Shown piece after piece: positions 14,201 through 29,697 of a DNA stretch of 64,000 bases. Both the position numbers and the translations under genes were made by a program. The stretch is from positions 20,648-84,647 of the forward strand of contig VXCM01000422.1 in the NCBI GenBank assembly GCA_014773175.1, in the 5' to 3' direction. The notes under the pieces are model-generated. The model was not told where the DNA came from and did not search any database. It saw only the letters and a program-made list of their open reading frames with translations. This stretch comes from Lucifuga dentata. Its lineage: Eukaryota; Chordata; Actinopteri; Ophidiiformes; Bythitidae. Numbering within the stretch: the first letter of the stretch is position 1; each line of letters opens with the position of its first letter.

Positions 14201-16822
14201 AGTATCATTTGGCTATACATGGCAATTACCTGTTTGTTGGCCACAGTGTATCAACCATCTACCCTTAACTGTTGATGTGCTTTCCTAGTTGACTCCTCTG
14301 GTGATGTCTTTAGCACAGACGCTCAGCCACATTATTTACCCTCAGAGCAATGCTATTCTACCATGCCTCCACATATTCGCTGTGTGTGTGCTCACCCATG
14401 ACAGAGACGTCATACTCAATCAGGAACAGAGCCTCCTGGCCACTCTGCATCAGCACAGTCAAAGCATCAGCGTGCTTCTCTCTGTTTAAGGGCATCCCAT
14501 CTATGCTCAATACTCTGTCCCCAGCCTTCACAGTGCCCTCCCTGTGGGAACAGAGAAGGACAAAATGATAGACCCGCACAAGACGCTCATAGAAGTGTTT
14601 AAACACCAGCCACATAAATCACTAAACGAGTCCACATCAGTTTTCCCTCCCAGGTTAGATGAAGGTAAACATGGTAAACAGTCATTCAGAATTGGATGGT
14701 TAATTGTTTTTGTGCCATAGCTGCACAATTATTTTGGTGCACTCAGTTTTCACAAGGAAAAGTACTGCATTAGCGTGAGGATGAGCTCTTCCCTCTTCCC
14801 TCTTTGCTGTGAAGATAACACTATAAGTAACACTTTCATGCAGGGGGGCTGAGCACAGATTCATGTAAAGATCATAATGATCAATGAAATAATTATTATT
14901 ATAGCTTTATGTCTATGAACAAAATATTTTCACTGTGTGTGTGGTAAGTAATTATTCAAACATGGCCACAGAAATTATTAGGCCACAGAAAAAAAATACA
15001 CACACTTCAACACAATACATGCTTGCATGCACACATACAGTAAGTCAGACAAGCTAACAGACTCACTCATACATGCTCAAAAATAGTAATCTAAGAATAC
15101 ACACAAATAGCTATGCTTCTCCAACCTCCGAACACACACACACATGCACGCATGTGCACACACTATCCATTTCCTCACCTGTCAGCAGGACCTCCAGGCC
15201 TGACATAGGTAACCACCAGAGGACGAGACCTGCGCCAATCTTCATGGAAGCCTCCTGAAAAACCCAAATATTGATAATCAAGCAATGTAAAGCACATTGA
15301 TTTTGGTGATGAATATATATGAAAACATTCCTTCCATTTACCTCTAAGGACAAACCCGAAGCTGTTACCCTCCTTATGTAAACACACTTCTATAGTTTTG
15401 GTTATGACTCCTGAGGGTGTCTGGACTAAGAACAGAGAGAACATGGCTGAACAGTTTTCTTCCAAAATGATGAATCTGCAGTTTTAAGTCACACCTGTTA
15501 TCCCACAAGGATTCATTAATTGTCACATAGCTACACATGAAGTTAAGTACAAGCTATGTAAAAATCTTTGTTTACACAAAACCATCTTGAGCTTCATAAA
15601 GGCTGAGTCAATAGAATAAAGTTTAGTGGAAATAAGAAGCTAAGACAGCAAAAATCATGACATCTCTTTCATTGATTTTAACATTTTCTATCATGGAAGA
15701 ACTGTATACTCAAAGATAACTGTGGAAGTCTACCTTTACCTATTAACGTCTTTTTGATTGGATATGGAGGTATACAGTATACTCTATTAAGGGAATGTTC
15801 TTCTCAAAAGGCAAAGCTTCATTAAGAACATGCTTTAGACAGAATAACAGGCAATTCTTTAATTGGCTTGACAAAATATAACAGTGCAATTAAGTTGCAT
15901 AGGGATCAGCTGCACAGGAAGAAGTTAGGTGTGCTTTATATGGTCAAAATGTTATGAAGTCATGAAGTTATAGTGACACTAAGACAGGACAGGAGAAAGA
16001 GGCCAGCATCAAACTTGAGGGTCTCAGCCCATCTTCACATTATTCCAATCTTAGCATGTGAAGTAGTAAATTATTTCCTACATTTGCAGGAGAAAATGCA
16101 AGGCAAGCATTTAAGTGACATCCCATGAGTGTCCAAGCACTGTCCATGTATGTCTCATCTACTGGGACTGTCATGCATATACACGGAGGTAGTCTCTCCA
16201 TCTTCAAGACTTCACCTACCGAAAGGAGGCAGCTCATACTCCACCTCCAGCACAACTCGCTCCCCGATGTTTTTCAGCAGGCTAATAATCTCATCATGGC
16301 GAAGCTTTGACAGGTTGATGCCATTCACTGACTTGATGTAATCTCCCACATTCAGCTGGTCACTCCTGTGGAAAGAGAAGGACACTGTGTCACAGAGATC
16401 ATCGAAAAGAGACTGACTCAGCTCAACTGAATGCATGTTGACTCAGAATGTCTCATATATGACATTCTGAGTCATCATGCTGCTCATTGAAAAAGCTAAC
16501 TAATTAAATAGATGAGATGCTGGGCTGGCCCTCTCACCTTTGGGCTACTGAGTACTGACAGCAACAGAGAAACATAGCAGACTGATCTGTCATCCAGTCT
16601 AGTCTCATCACAGAGCATCACAGCATGACTCCCTATCTGCCTGTGTGTCTCCACACAGTAAATCAGCACACACTCCCATAGGAAGACAAGCTGCTTAAAA
16701 GAATTAGCACGTCTGTTTAAAACCTCCCTGGCCTTGAGCCTTGACAAGTGATAGAATATTTTGCCAATACTTTTCAGAGGTGATGTCATTCTCACAAAAT
16801 TGTGCACATCCCCCCCCCCCCN

Positions 16823-16866
<44 letters not shown>

Positions 16867-17358
16867 ATGCACTGAGAAAGGGGCTACAGTCATAAGTTGC
16901 TTCATCATCATAAAATGTGAGCTGAGTTTTCCTTTTATCTGGGTGATGTAGGGAAAAATGACTTTAGATTTTAATTAAACAATGTTTGAAAGATAAGAAA
17001 AAGCCCAGAGGAAAAGTTATATTAAATTAGTACCACTATAAACTGCATTAAAATTAGTAACTGTTTTAATGTTTTTTTTTTTTTAATTTTATAGAATAAG
17101 CAATTAATTAACTGAAAACAATACAAATCAGTAGATTAATCAGTAATGAAGGAATCAATAGCTGCAGCCTTGAATGAAAAAGCTGACTTCCAAATAGTTA
17201 TTGAAGGTTTTAGTATAATTCATTTGATCTCATGGTGGCTTTATATACAAATAAGACCTACTTGGCTATTACTCCCAGTATTAGCATGAGAAGCTGAACA
17301 GTCACTCTGACCTCACACCAGGTCAGAAGTGGTGTAACTACAAAACACGTTTGTGTAT

Positions 17359-17414
<56 letters not shown>

Positions 17415-17419
17415 NATGT

Positions 17420-17468
<49 letters not shown>

Positions 17469-20400
17469 CAGAAAATAACAGGTCCAGACAGCTTGCTGCG
17501 GTTGCCAGGTTTTACCCACATCAGACTGCAGAGATCTCACCTGGCAGCTAGCCCACCTGGCCGCAGATTTGACACTCTGGGCTTTCCGTCTTTATCAGAC
17601 CCTCCAGAGATGGTGAGGCCGAGGTTGGTACCTTCTCTCTTCATTAGGTCCACTGTGGTGACTCCGCGGTACTCCTCTGCTGACAGATAGATACAACACA
17701 GGCAACCATCCACAGTCAGCATCGGCACTGACAGATTCACCCTGTCTGAGAAGCAACATAACACTCTTTCTACATTCTCCATCATTCTTTCTTTTATTTG
17801 TTTGAATCTCTCACTCACATGATCTGTCATATGAACACATGCTTTTTTAATTTTCTCACTTTCCTTTACTTTTCTTTGTTCCTGTAAATATCTTATTCTC
17901 AGTAATAGGAATGAAGAAATTTAATGCAAAAATTAAAAAGACACTCATTGAAAAATATGTCAGAATCATCCAGTAACAAATTGTAGATGAAAATTAGTTT
18001 GACCTTAACTATAATGGATATTTGACATCAGACATGGCCTCGGTCTCATTCTGTCTGTTGTGTCCACATTGTGCTGCGCTGTGAAATTGTTCAACATGAA
18101 GTCCACAGAGACAGACTATTGTGCTTTAGTACCAATGACAGCATGCCACACAAGCCTATTTTCATGTTATCTAAGCATTTATGAGACATTCAGAGCAACA
18201 TCAAGTAAAACACAGAAGAGACAAGTCTGCATGCACACACAGCCAATACTCAGACAATAGAACTCTTCTTCTTTTTCACAACCAGATAAATGAGGCCCAG
18301 AAACATGATTTGGACAACAGATAGAAAACAAATAAGATCTGATTGTGTTCTACCTGAAAGGCTGCACCTCTGGGAGGAATATGATTGGTCAGTTGACTCC
18401 TTACTTCCCTTTGAGTATGGTCCATCATCTGAGGAGACAGTGGGGAAATATGGAGGCTGACAAAAACACTGTGGCGATAGCTTGGGACTTTACTTTACAG
18501 ATGAGGGCTACATGAACAAGAACATCCATTGCCATTTTACATCATGACAGCTGCCATCACTGTAATGCTTTGAACTGGCAACGTGGAGGCTCTGGAAGGG
18601 AAACACATAAACATAAGCCAACATCCACATTCATCAGGTATTTGCTAAGCGAAATAGAACAATCAGCCTCAACTAAGGAACCTGTAAGATCCCCATATTG
18701 TGTTTCCACGACAACCCTATAGTCAAGACTTTAAAGTAGACCTCTCAGTCTACAGCAAAGACCCTTAAAAGCATTAATTTTACTCAAGACTGCACTTGTG
18801 GCAAGCTTGATGTATGTGACTACTAAAGCATGGGAATTTTCCTGAACGAACAGCATGTGGTTAATGGACTGTTCGTGCATAAAGAGAAAATGATCATTTT
18901 CATGTCATTTACAGCAGCTGTTGCAGAAAGCCACTATTACTAAATATTCAATCTGTTCTGCAGGGAAAATGTTTTTCCTCTCAGTCAGAGCCATTTCTAA
19001 CACAGCACTGGACTGGCTTCAGAGTAGCAGAGCTGCTGCCTGGCCATTTGAACCTGAATACGGCGAGCATGTCAGCAGTAATAGTGATAAGGAATCTGAC
19101 TTGGCACTTCTTTAATCCTGTCCACTCAAGGTTGATATTTCAGCTATCCAGCACAGTGAACATCAAATTACACACTTAAATAAGAGCTGTGCGTAGACCT
19201 CTCTTTGAGGAGGAGAAGGCATGTTACTAAGTCTTACAAACACAGGTCTTACAATTGAGAGCTTTCAAGTGACTGTTTAATTGCTGCATAGTGAAGATAC
19301 AGTTTAAATCAAAATTTCTTTTAGTTTATTAGTTAGTATTAATTAATTTTTAACAAGGGACAGGCTTCATTAATCAACAGTAAACACATAAATGAGCCTG
19401 AGTAAGCCCAGAAGGATCATTTCATCTCTTGTCGATAGCCAGATGCTAAAGAGGCTCCTAAAAAGAAATCAAACAAGTGCACACATAATAAACAGACAAA
19501 TCTAATAGCAGAAATAGCCAAATTATAATAAATAATAAAGGTCAAGCAAAGCTGGCATTTTGTCTAGCAGTCAGAGTTTAGACTTAGAGAAAATATCTCA
19601 GGCTTAAGAGTATATTATGTACACTGAACTGGAAAAAATGAGTATGTAAAGAGCATCAAACTCCTGTTCACATCAGGTGTCCACAGCTGTTCAGCTGATG
19701 CCTTTAGAAATCCATCAGGCATAGATCATTGGTCAAACATTCTCTAACCTTAAACATTTGAGCAGGCCTTGGATATTTGGAATTAAGAAGCTACTTCACC
19801 TTTTATTTTTTTGAATACATACAACTGCATGTGGGGTTGTAAAGAACATGCTTATACATACTGTGGTAATTCATGTTTTATACACATCCTTGCACAAGTA
19901 TCTTGTTCAACAGCTTTGAGGAACAAACACCCCCACCCCTCCCAGGCACACACACACACACATACATCAAAGACACATAAGGGTGGGCAAAAGCCTTATA
20001 ATCACACTGGTTCCTGAGGGCCCTTACAGTCCAGCAGCTGTCATTGCAGTCAAAAGGCAACATTGGCTCTGGGTTACACAGATCCAGCATACTGCACGTG
20101 ACTGAATGTTTCTGGACCATCAAATTCCCTGGTGATCCCCCCCTCTGCTTAAAATAACTAGGAATAATAAATTGTCCTAACAGCAAATTAGGAGTGAGAT
20201 TACACTGATTAATAAACAGCAAAATATGAAATAACTAGTTAAAAAACGTTCTCCGGAGTGCTGACTTGAAGAGGAAGTTTGTAAATGGCTCAAGGATGAG
20301 GTGTTTTGTACAACTGCACAAGCAGAAGAGCCATAGTATATCACAAGAGCCTTGGAGCATCACACTGACAAAAATAACTTTCTAAGCTGTTGCATAAATA

Positions 20401-21498
20401 AGCGGTGAGTCAATTAACTCCTGATTTAATTCATGGTGCTGTATTCCATCCCTCTCATATCCAATCAGAATGTAGGTTAAATGTGGGGGTGGCACTGACA
20501 ATGACAATGGAATCATAATACTATTTTCAGATATAAAGCTTATTTGTAAGCTGGGCTATGCCAGAACCAGTTTACATTGCTATGTCTGCCCCAAATGTAC
20601 ATGGCGGGATGGTATGCAGAGCTGGTGGTCCAATGACAAGTAAAATCACGATCACGCCACAATGTGTGAATTGTAGTGTTTACATGAAACATTAAATTTT
20701 AAATGTAAATCATACTCCAAAATGTACTTAATACAAATTTATCATAAAGCTAAGTTAATGGTGAAGTTATGACTCATATGAACTGTATATTTAAGATACA
20801 AGCTGCTGTTGACATGCTAGTGAACACTGTTTGGGTGATCAGTGACCTCTTCCTCCTTGATTCCTTTACTACTACCAAACAGTATGAGCCCTTTGACTCT
20901 GGGTTGTAAAGATGAAAGCTCTTACCAATGCTGTTCTTGGTATCTCTCCTCAGACCACACAACATGACTGCAGTTTAGTCAGCACAGCCACTCTCAAGAA
21001 GTAACCTTGCTGATCTTGTTTGAAGTGAGTAGAGGTTTCACCTGAGAAAAGAGTAGGTGACCCAAGACACCAGGTCTCACCCACTCACATAAAGCAGGAA
21101 CACCATCTTTGTTTCTTCATTCCTTTGCCCTGACTCCTGCATTCCTTTGACCTCCTCTGTTTGTGAAGTCTTCAGCTAGAGGACCAATTCTGATCCTCTT
21201 TTCCCCCTGCTATTTAAAATTATCAACAAAAAAGATTTTACTGTTAAATTATCTTTCCAACTCCTCCAAAATATCAATCACAGAGCTGTGTTGTTGTTGG
21301 AAATGTGCTCTTTCCATAAAATCCAAAGCAGGCAAAGCAGTGATACGTGCCCTTTCCTTGCCATCTTGCTTCTGTTTTTGAAATATTCTTAGTAATTGCT
21401 TGTCCTTTTCTAGAGGAATTATCATCCTGTTCATACACTCATGAGCTCACACATAAACCTTCTCTCACATACACAACTAGAGTGAGTATGTTTGAGCA

Positions 21499-21534
<36 letters not shown>

Positions 21535-23679
21535 NTCTCTCTCTCTCTCTCTTTCTCACTCTCCCTGCCAGAGGGGTTGTGAGGAGGCACACATGACAGT
21601 CGTTCCCTCCCCCTGCACACACATTCATGCTTTATCCATTTACAGTACCACTAAGTCAAACACCCTTCATCTGCACATCCCCAAACACACTCACACATAC
21701 ACACACACACACACACAAACACTTTGAGATTAGAAAAAACTGCACACACTTGACACTCAACTCTCTGCTCAATTAGCACCACCTGCACATTCACTATCAA
21801 ATGCATCTCCTGCAGAGTCAAGATACAAGCAGTCACGAATTTCTCACAGACAGCTCCCATTTTGTAGAGCTTGGATCTACACTGTTAGTCACAAAAGCAC
21901 AAATGGTAAACACGTATCTAAATTTTTCTGCGTAACAGCTGCCTGTTGACCAGTTGCAATGTTATTAGTTAATATACAGAGTACAGTACAATAAAAAGAA
22001 AAAAAAATTAAACCATAGTGCATGAATAGTCATATCAAAGGAAAGACCCCAGACCCACTGAGATCCTTCCACCCAAACACAGACAGACTAATGGGTGAGC
22101 GGAGTGATCCGTCGCCACACCTGTCTGACCATTTGTCACACACACAAGCCTCCACTCCTACCACTTCCTGACCCCCACCACTAACCAACACCCTCCTCCA
22201 GCCTCAAAGCTGGCTGAGGCTGCCTAAACCATCTCCACCTCATTTGTTCAGCTCAAACTGCAATCATGGCTGAGACAGGGAGGAAGGGAAATAACAAGAA
22301 ATGGCAAGCAGAAGCTCAAAGTCCAACATGGTACAAGCATTATAGCACCACAGCACAATGCAGTGTTCATAGATACACAAAACACCTGGTGGTTTCTTTA
22401 GAAATTTTGAATATTAAATTGTATCCTGTAATCTGAGACTTAATGCTTTAAAGATTTGTTAAGTAATTGCAAACAAATATTTTTTTATGTTTCTATCCAC
22501 TGTTGCATGAAGCCTAATTAGTCAGTTCTTCCAATGGACACAACACTCTTTGGCATAGATAATTTCCTCTGAGACTTTTGTCCTTAATACCCCATTTACA
22601 ATGTGTGCAAGCATAGGCTTTCAGAGTGAGACTAATTAATTTCCAGCAGAATAAAGAGAACTAGGAGACAGAGCAGTGTGCTGAACTGATAAACCCCCCG
22701 GGAACAGGGTAGGAAATAAAAAAAAAAAAAGCTCTCTTTTGCATTTTCTCCAGGGCATTATTGATGCAGAAAAATTGATATTTAACTGATTAGCTGAAGA
22801 ATGTAGAATGTAATGACTTTGGCTTACAAAGTCATTACATACATTGCAAAGTCAAAAAAAAAAAAAAAAAAAAACCCAAAGCAAAAAAACAAGAAAGGCA
22901 GTTTGAAAAGGCTCAGAAAAGTGCAAAATATTTAGGACTATCAAAAACACAAGGAATATGTTTTTTTCCTTATAATCAAATTGTCATGCTGGTAATTTTT
23001 CACTTTTCATATATATATTATAAAGGGATAACACAACTGATCAGGCTTGTTTTTGAAAGCAGCCTGTATTTTCCTTTCACAGTGTCAGTAAATGCTTTCT
23101 AGGCAAAGGGGCTCACATATTCATCAAATTGAGCACACTGCCATCTTACGGTGATCAGTGCCAATTACAAGCAAATGTCTTGTAAAAATTAAAATGACCA
23201 AAGTGTGTTTGACAGTAAATTCAGAGGAAGGGGGCATGAGAAACATGTACTCATGTTTTGGTGTCACCTTCAAGGTAACAATAAAATGAGTTTCAGCTGG
23301 ATAACTGTTCAGTTCAACAGGCCTGTTGGAGACATAAATCAAATAGTTTAACTCTCTGAAATTTAATTAGTTCCAACAATGCAGTTCACTGCCAAGGGGG
23401 TGCTTTACAGAAAATGTTTATTGTTAAAATATTGGATCAAAGGTTGTATGATTTTTCTGCTGATGTTTGAGATGATCATTTGCCAATTTGGGTAAACTGC
23501 TGAATAATCCAAACTTCTAATGCATTCCAGTTTGCTTCATCTATTAAAAACAAATTAACACATATAAACTGAATATATTTTAATTTCCCCCCCAAAAAAG
23601 ATATAATTTTCCAGTTGGTTTTACCTTTGGTCCTCCCTCTGATGATACCAAGTCGACATCTGAGAGAAAAAGAGAACAT
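1858..23679 (-). CDS. grip2: glutamate receptor-interacting protein 2 (seven-PDZ scaffold)
   Basis: This is a neuronal multi-PDZ scaffold. GRIP proteins bind the C-termini of AMPA receptor GluA2/3 subunits, ephrins and Eph receptors, and link them to trafficking machinery at synapses and on vesicles. Twenty-four coding exons, in order: 23679-23625, 18428-18354, 17679-17541, 16365-16220, 15425-15342, 15254-15179, 14541-14396, 12956-12809, 12723-12554, 10302-10177, 9970-9742, 9515-9262, 8093-7948, 7865-7785, 7372-7309, 6838-6693, 6390-6246, 6016-5877, 5789-5607, 5484-5325, 4725-4620, 4272-4048, 2266-2123, 2055-1858. All introns are GT-AG and all phases close. With two N-flanked 66 bp duplications collapsed the product is 1083 residues, within the GRIP range. 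PDZ domains fall at about residues 48-135, 146-235, 246-330, 455-548, 558-645, 660-742 and 967-1055. GRIP family membership is near certain. GRIP2 rather than GRIP1 rests mainly on the rpl32 and ssuh2 neighbours. Confidence 0.9.
3560..3965. repeat. teleost dispersed repeat in grip2 intron 22
   Basis: The stretch starts with GGTGGAAGAAGTACTCAAATC, then TTCATTACAAGTCCTGCA, and ends with GTACTTGGGTAAATGTGTTAC. These motifs (Lys-like AAGTACT and ACTTRGGTAAA ends, CATTACAAGT-AAAGTCCTGCA core) match a short dispersed repeat very common in fish genomes. The middle has a purine-rich GGAAAGAAAG section at about 3795-3880. I do not assign a family name. Confidence 0.5.
4048..5789 (-). CDS. grip2: grip2 linker between PDZ6 and PDZ7 (exons 19-22)
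   Basis: Exons 5789-5607, 5484-5325, 4725-4620 and 4272-4048 encode a mostly disordered linker. Landmarks shared with GRIP1 fix the frame: [32 protein letters not shown], an EDEWDR motif, [20 protein letters not shown] (a short conserved helical segment) and LELHK just before PDZ7. Exon 22 is acidic and Ser-rich and more divergent. By family knowledge this region overlaps the kinesin-binding segment of GRIP1. Confidence 0.88.
5877..6390 (-). CDS. grip2: grip2 PDZ6 (exons 17-18)
   Basis: Two exons (6390-6246 and 6016-5877) encode PDZ6, the most conserved block seen here: [60 protein letters not shown] and [10 protein letters not shown]. In GRIP1 PDZ6 binds class II ligands such as ephrin-B and Eph receptors as well as liprin-alpha. 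Donors are GTAAGA and GTAAGT. Confidence 0.94.
6693..7865 (-). CDS. grip2: grip2 PDZ5 (exons 14-16)
   Basis: Three exons (7865-7785, 7372-7309, 6838-6693) encode PDZ5: [18 protein letters not shown], the loop MELGISINA, then [17 protein letters not shown] and [20 protein letters not shown]. Exon 15 is just 64 bp. By family knowledge PDZ5 is the domain that recognises the GluA2/GluA3 C-terminus together with PDZ4. The domain is complete. Confidence 0.92.
7948..9515 (-). CDS. grip2: grip2 PDZ4 (exons 12-13)
   Basis: Exon 12 (9515-9262) encodes [20 protein letters not shown], the loop [10 protein letters not shown] and the start of the AERCG turn. Exon 13 (8093-7948) encodes [19 protein letters not shown] to [10 protein letters not shown]. 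In GRIP1, PDZ4 and PDZ5 form a tandem in which PDZ4 stabilises PDZ5, the GluA2-binding domain. Exon 12 carries the exact 66 bp duplication around the N at 9376 (9310-9375 and 9377-9442); collapsed it is 187 bp and in frame. Confidence 0.9.
9742..10302 (-). CDS. grip2: grip2 linker between PDZ3 and PDZ4 (exons 10-11)
   Basis: Exon 10 (10302-10177) encodes a His/Ser/Asn-rich segment ([14 protein letters not shown] to NQQDHYK). Exon 11 (9970-9742) encodes a Ser/Pro-rich segment ending in the basic patch [12 protein letters not shown]. In GRIP1 the same place holds a basic RRRLKKKDFKSS patch, which supports the join. As written, exon 11 contains an exact 66 bp duplication around the N at 9866 (9800-9865 and 9867-9932). 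Removing 67 bases leaves 162 bp and restores the reading frame. Confidence 0.85.
12308..12510. repeat. second copy of the AAGTACT-type dispersed repeat, grip2 intron 9
   Basis: TACTGGAAGAAGTCCTCCAATC, CTTTACTTAAGTGTAACAC and AAATGTAGGTAGAAGT resemble the repeat at 3560-3965 and the general fish repeat with GATCCTTTACTTAAGT. The copy is partial and diverged. The rest of intron 9 (10303-12553) shows no coding exon; a GT/CA-rich patch lies at about 11885-12000. Confidence 0.45.
12554..12956 (-). CDS. grip2: grip2 PDZ3 (exons 8-9)
   Basis: Two exons (12956-12809 and 12723-12554) encode PDZ3. The loop is TSLGISLTT, followed by [34 protein letters not shown] and IVKLEILP. The second exon runs on into the inter-domain linker ([13 protein letters not shown]). 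The intron between them is only 85 bp. Confidence 0.92.
12957..14395. repeat. grip2 intron 7 with CT and TA microsatellites
   Basis: The intron contains a CT run at 13549-13580 interrupted by an N at 13574, followed directly by a TA run at 13581-13603. No exon-like sequence was found in the rest of the intron. Polymorphic length is expected and the N marks an unresolved copy number. Confidence 0.7.
14396..15425 (-). CDS. grip2: grip2 PDZ2 (exons 5-7)
   Basis: Three exons (15425-15342, 15254-15179, 14541-14396) encode PDZ2. The loop is NSFGFVLRG, followed by [17 protein letters not shown] and [13 protein letters not shown], ending in [11 protein letters not shown]. The small middle exon (76 bp) carries the variable loop [12 protein letters not shown]. 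Phases are 1-1, 1-2 and 2-1, matching the preceding and following exons. Confidence 0.92.
16220..17679 (-). CDS. grip2: grip2 PDZ1 (exons 3-4)
   Basis: Two exons (17679-17541 and 16365-16220) encode PDZ1. The carboxylate-binding loop is in [10 protein letters not shown], followed by [19 protein letters not shown] and then the second half [14 protein letters not shown] to [11 protein letters not shown]. The exon 3 acceptor is a tandem CAGCAG: using the second AG would drop one alanine before EEYRG. In GRIP proteins PDZ1 helps bind Fraser-complex proteins such as FRAS1; that role is family knowledge. Confidence 0.92.
16801..17540. repeat. microsatellite cluster in grip2 intron 3
   Basis: A C-run with an N at 16822 is followed by a GT run (16823-16865). 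A second cluster at 17363-17470 shows GT then GA repeats twice: 17363-17414 and again from 17416, separated by an N at 17415. The second unit restarts with the same ATGTGTGTG, so it looks like an assembly duplication of a compound GT/GA repeat rather than a true doubling. Confidence 0.75.
18354..18428 (-). CDS. grip2: grip2 coding exon 2 (N-terminal linker)
   Basis: This 75 bp exon encodes the [20 protein letters not shown] region, rich in Ser and polar residues, just before PDZ1. The acceptor is a pyrimidine tract ending in CAG; the donor is GTAGAA. It is identified by the DxxPY(S/T)K motif shared with GRIP1 and by phase (2 bases in, 1 base out), which joins exon 1 and exon 3 in frame. No longer open frame supports it, so it is easy to miss. 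Confidence 0.8.
18429..23624 (-). other. grip2 intron 1 (large first coding intron)
   Basis: This 5.2 kb intron separates the start exon from exon 2. No extra coding exon is supported on either strand. It contains a CT microsatellite with an N (21502-21552), a CA run at about 21695-21716, a poly-A tract at 22855-22874 and ordinary AT-rich sequence. Alternative first exons of GRIP genes could lie here but none was recognised. Confidence 0.6.
23625..23679 (-). CDS. grip2: grip2 coding exon 1 (start codon)
   Basis: The exon encodes [18 protein letters not shown] plus one base and ends at a GTAAAA donor. The next exon completes KDDGPYSK. It lines up residue for residue in length with the short N-terminus of GRIP1 isoform a (same distance from Met to the DxxPY motif, shared CR and I-R-R/G-R patterns), and this is why this ATG was chosen. 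The frame stays open upstream to another ATG at 23859, so a 60-residue longer N-terminus cannot be excluded. A palmitoylated b-type alternative first exon was not recognised. Confidence 0.75.
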
Positions 23680-24742
23680 CTTCCTCTTTCCTCCTGCAGA
23701 CCAGCTGCCATTCCTTAGGGAATCTGTCTTAGGAAAGGTGAAGGAAAGCTGCTTTGGAGTGAGTCGCCCTTTTCCAAATACTACCCTCGCTGACATGTTC
23801 ATTTTCTGACCAGCAACAAGACAAACTGACTGCTGTCCTCTTCCTGACACTGTCACCATCTCTCAGACATTAGTCTTTGCCTGTCCTGCTGTTCTCATGA
23901 TCTCCACCCTGTCTGGAAAACATCCAGTCCTCTCAGGTGTCCTCTAAGCATCCTGAGTAGCAGGCGCAGAATCTGTAACAGGAAAGAAACAGATCTAACG
24001 CAGCACCTATTTTCCCCCAAAATCACTGATTACTCACTTAGAAATAGCCACAAGCTGACTGCCTAAATAAATGTTGTTTTTGTATGTCTGGCTGTCAGTT
24101 TTACATGAACAGATGGCAGAGGGCTCAGGCCTGCGGGGCGCAGCTTGTCTGCCAGAACGTAATGGAAAACTTTCTCTCCGGGACATCAGACCTTAACATT
24201 ACAAATCTGAGCTGATCATTTTATGGTCATGAACAAACTGATAACATTCAAATTTGTCTGACAATTAAAATTTAGTTATTACATGATCTAGGCTGTTGAT
24301 ACTAAATATGCTGTTTTACCTTATGGTAAACTGACCAGTCTTTGGTCCAGGAGCTGAGGAAACGGGTGGGTTTGCAGAGATTAAAAGCATTTATTTCAGT
24401 ACTGTACCCATTAAACACAGAAATAGCTCATCTGCCTTCAAGTACTAGTGTAACTCCAGATACTGCAAAACCTGTTCATGTGTTTTATAAATAGCTTTCA
24501 CTAAGGTACTATTGAGCCTCCAAGTGTAAAAGATGATAAATTTTAGCAACCGTCACATCTCGTGTCCTAGTCAACTTGATGTCACTTTGCCTATGTCCAA
24601 AACTACACCAGGACAGCTCAAAGTAAAGAAATTATTTCTCCACTCTATGTAGAGAACCCCCCCCCCCCNCCCCCCCCCATTCCCAAAACGTCACCAGAAA
24701 ATGATAAAGAATCCACGAGAAAGGCTCCATTTTTAAAGCATT
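23680..24742 (-). promoter_or_regulatory. grip2 5' UTR and promoter region, next to the rpl32 3' end
   Basis: About 1.06 kb separates the grip2 start codon from the rpl32 polyadenylation signal, both genes reading leftward. The grip2 5' UTR and proximal promoter are expected here unless an upstream exon lies farther away. No TATA box or clear initiator was recognised. A C-run with an N is at 24659-24679. The frame upstream of the start codon is open to 23859. Confidence 0.4.
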
Positions 24743-24748
24743 TTTATT
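24743..24748 (-). terminator. rpl32 polyadenylation signal
   Basis: AATAAA on the minus strand, 19 bases after the TAA stop. Such a very short 3' UTR is typical of ribosomal protein genes. Confidence 0.85.
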
Positions 24749-24766
24749 GTGAAAATGAATAACAGA

Positions 24767-28888
<4,122 letters not shown>

Positions 28889-29645
28889 TTATTTTTTTTA
28901 CTGCATGTTTATATACCAGCGTCAGAGTTAAAGCACTATGCTTGGGTTTTCCTTCAACAACACCTACACCATCAAACCCTTTCCTAAATAGGGTATTAAA
29001 ATGCATATTCTCGAGATCACATATTAGCCTGTTAGGATTAGCCTGCACTCACTGCTACTTTAAGAATAACTTAATCCCTGAACGTAGAAAAAAACAAACT
29101 TAGAAAACACACACAAGCACGCACACAAACACAAAACAAATATCAATAAACCTACGATTAAAAGCCCTGAGTTGTGTTTACCTCCTATGTAATCTTTCTA
29201 CGGAATAAACAGCAGGCGTGTTAGCTGCAGCGTAAAATCAATGTTTAGCTAGCTAGCATGCTAATGCAGATCAAACATTCTATGATTTTAGGTACATGAG
29301 TTAGAGTATCTAGTTACAGAAATTCCAAGTTTTTTTTCAGATAGCCATCAATGACGCCTGTAACGTGCGTTAATTAACACTATTTATGTAGCGTTACGTT
29401 ATTTAACAGGCCTGTTGCAGTACACTATTACACTATACCACAAGCTGGCTCAACAATGTCAGCCGGTTAGCCGATTCTGGAGCAACACCACACTACAAAA
29501 CGGGACAATACACTGGGTACAGGACAGTGAAACGGCCAATTTCATCTATAATTTATGGAATACACAATTGAGATTTATAAACCACGCATGGATTGTAGGA
29601 TTAGGCTTTTTAATACACGGATGTACATAGATTGTATCAACTCAC

Positions 29646-29697
29646 CGCCAATGAAAATCCAAAAAAGAACTTCAGCGACGGCGGAAGAGAAGAAAAG
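29646..29697 (-). promoter_or_regulatory. rpl32 non-coding exon 1 with 5' terminal oligopyrimidine tract
   Basis: Read on the minus strand the exon starts with CCTTTTCTTCTCTTCC, a pyrimidine run of the 5'TOP kind that couples ribosomal protein mRNA translation to mTOR signalling, and ends at a consensus donor (CGG, GTGAGT). The splice to exon 2 (acceptor at 28852-28853) places the start codon six bases into the next exon. The exact start site within the CCTTTT is inferred from the TOP rule. Confidence 0.75.

Noticed and set aside
17258..17540. Frames coding long His/Thr or Ser/Leu repeats
   Set aside because: They are translations of the GT/GA microsatellites.
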